Origin: Deltaproteobacteria bacterium
GTDB lineage: Bacteria > Desulfobacterota > Syntrophia > Syntrophales > JAAYKM01
NCBI GenBank assembly: GCA_019136935.1
Contig: JAGVTI010000163.1
Location: forward strand, 1-6,211
Length of the DNA stretch: 6,211 nucleotides
Direction: 5' to 3'
Shown here: one piece after another, positions 5,978 through 6,211 of the stretch
Position numbering within the stretch: position 1 is the stretch's first letter
How the letters are laid out: each line of letters opens with the position of its first letter
The notes under the pieces: generated by a model
The model's input: only the letters and a program-made list of their open reading frames with translations
Database searches by the model: none
What the model was told of the DNA's origin: nothing
Made by a program: the position numbers and the translations under genes

Positions 5978-6211
5978 TTATTTTCCGAAAACGGTTTTCA
6001 AAAGGTCCGTAACCCTGGCCGCCGGGTTTGTCCTGATATTCTTTTCCTCCTCGCCGATCATGTAGAACAGGCCGTCCAGCGCCCTGGCCGTCACGTAGTT
6101 ATCCAGATCCAGAGACTCGAAACCCACTAACGGGAAGGTTTTGGTATACGTCCCGATAAGCTGATTATACCGGCTGGTCACCCCGACCTGGTCCATGCTG
6201 GAGGAAATGAC
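5978..6211 (-). CDS. DUF4197 family protein, C-terminal part only (5' end outside window)
   Basis: The last 78 codons of a gene that enters from the right edge, ending in TAA at 5978. The visible part contains MDQVGVTSRYNQLI, the LDLDNYVTARALDGLFYMIG core, EEEKNIRTNPAAR and a C-terminal LLKTVFGK. These match the end of DUF4197 proteins, which are usually a little over 200 residues and often begin with a secretion or lipoprotein signal, so a periplasmic or envelope location is likely but not visible here. The internal Met at 6196 is not the start: the same frame is open to the window edge and the Met falls inside the conserved region. The function of the family is unknown. The DUF2784 gene follows after 76 bases. 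Confidence 0.88.
   Translation of the reverse strand, partial: VISSSMDQVGVTSRYNQLIGTYTKTFPLVGFESLDLDNYVTARALDGLFYMIGEEEKNIRTNPAARVTDLLKTVFGK

Overview
All eight genes in this window lie on the minus strand, so transcription runs from base 6211 towards base 1. The first (right edge) and the last (left edge) run out of the window. The composition is moderately GC-rich. The kinase H-box reads AHNFNN and is followed by LLMGI, and the kinase has stacked PAS and GAF domains. Together with an RseC-like protein, a DUF4197 protein and a CTP-transferase-like lipid kinase, this suggests a deltaproteobacterium-type organism (Desulfobacterota, possibly near the syntrophs). That placement rests on recognising families, not on a search.

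Right part (bases 4338-6211), in transcription order: the C-terminal end of a DUF4197 protein, a three-helix membrane protein of the DUF2784 family, a RidA-type enamine/imine deaminase with all its expected active-site residues, and an integral-membrane diacylglycerol/polyprenol kinase-family protein that starts at GTG. Gaps are 57-91 bases and no clear terminators are visible. This looks like a housekeeping cluster (membrane lipid, metabolite repair). A MutT-type Nudix hydrolase (3915-4310) follows 27 bases after the lipid kinase and probably shares its transcript.

Middle (3651-3914): the only sizeable gap, 264 bases. It holds two imperfect, oppositely oriented repeat units related to a TCATTCC...GGAATC palindrome, with a small hairpin between them, plus an inverted repeat just before the next gene. 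It looks like a REP/BIME- or MITE-like insertion and probably separates two transcription units.

Left part (1-3650): an RseC-family redox/membrane protein whose start codon is uncertain, a 384-residue FIST sensor protein, and a large soluble multi-PAS/GAF histidine kinase. The kinase start codon overlaps the FIST stop codon (ATGA), so the two are translationally coupled and probably form one sensory unit: FIST as the presumed small-ligand receptor, the kinase as output. The kinase is cut by the window edge just after its phospho-acceptor histidine, so its ATPase domain and any receiver domain are not seen.

No RNA genes, CRISPR arrays, transposases or phage genes were found. The most interesting points are the FIST-kinase coupling, the Asn in place of the acidic H-box residue, and the inverted repeat structure in the central gap.
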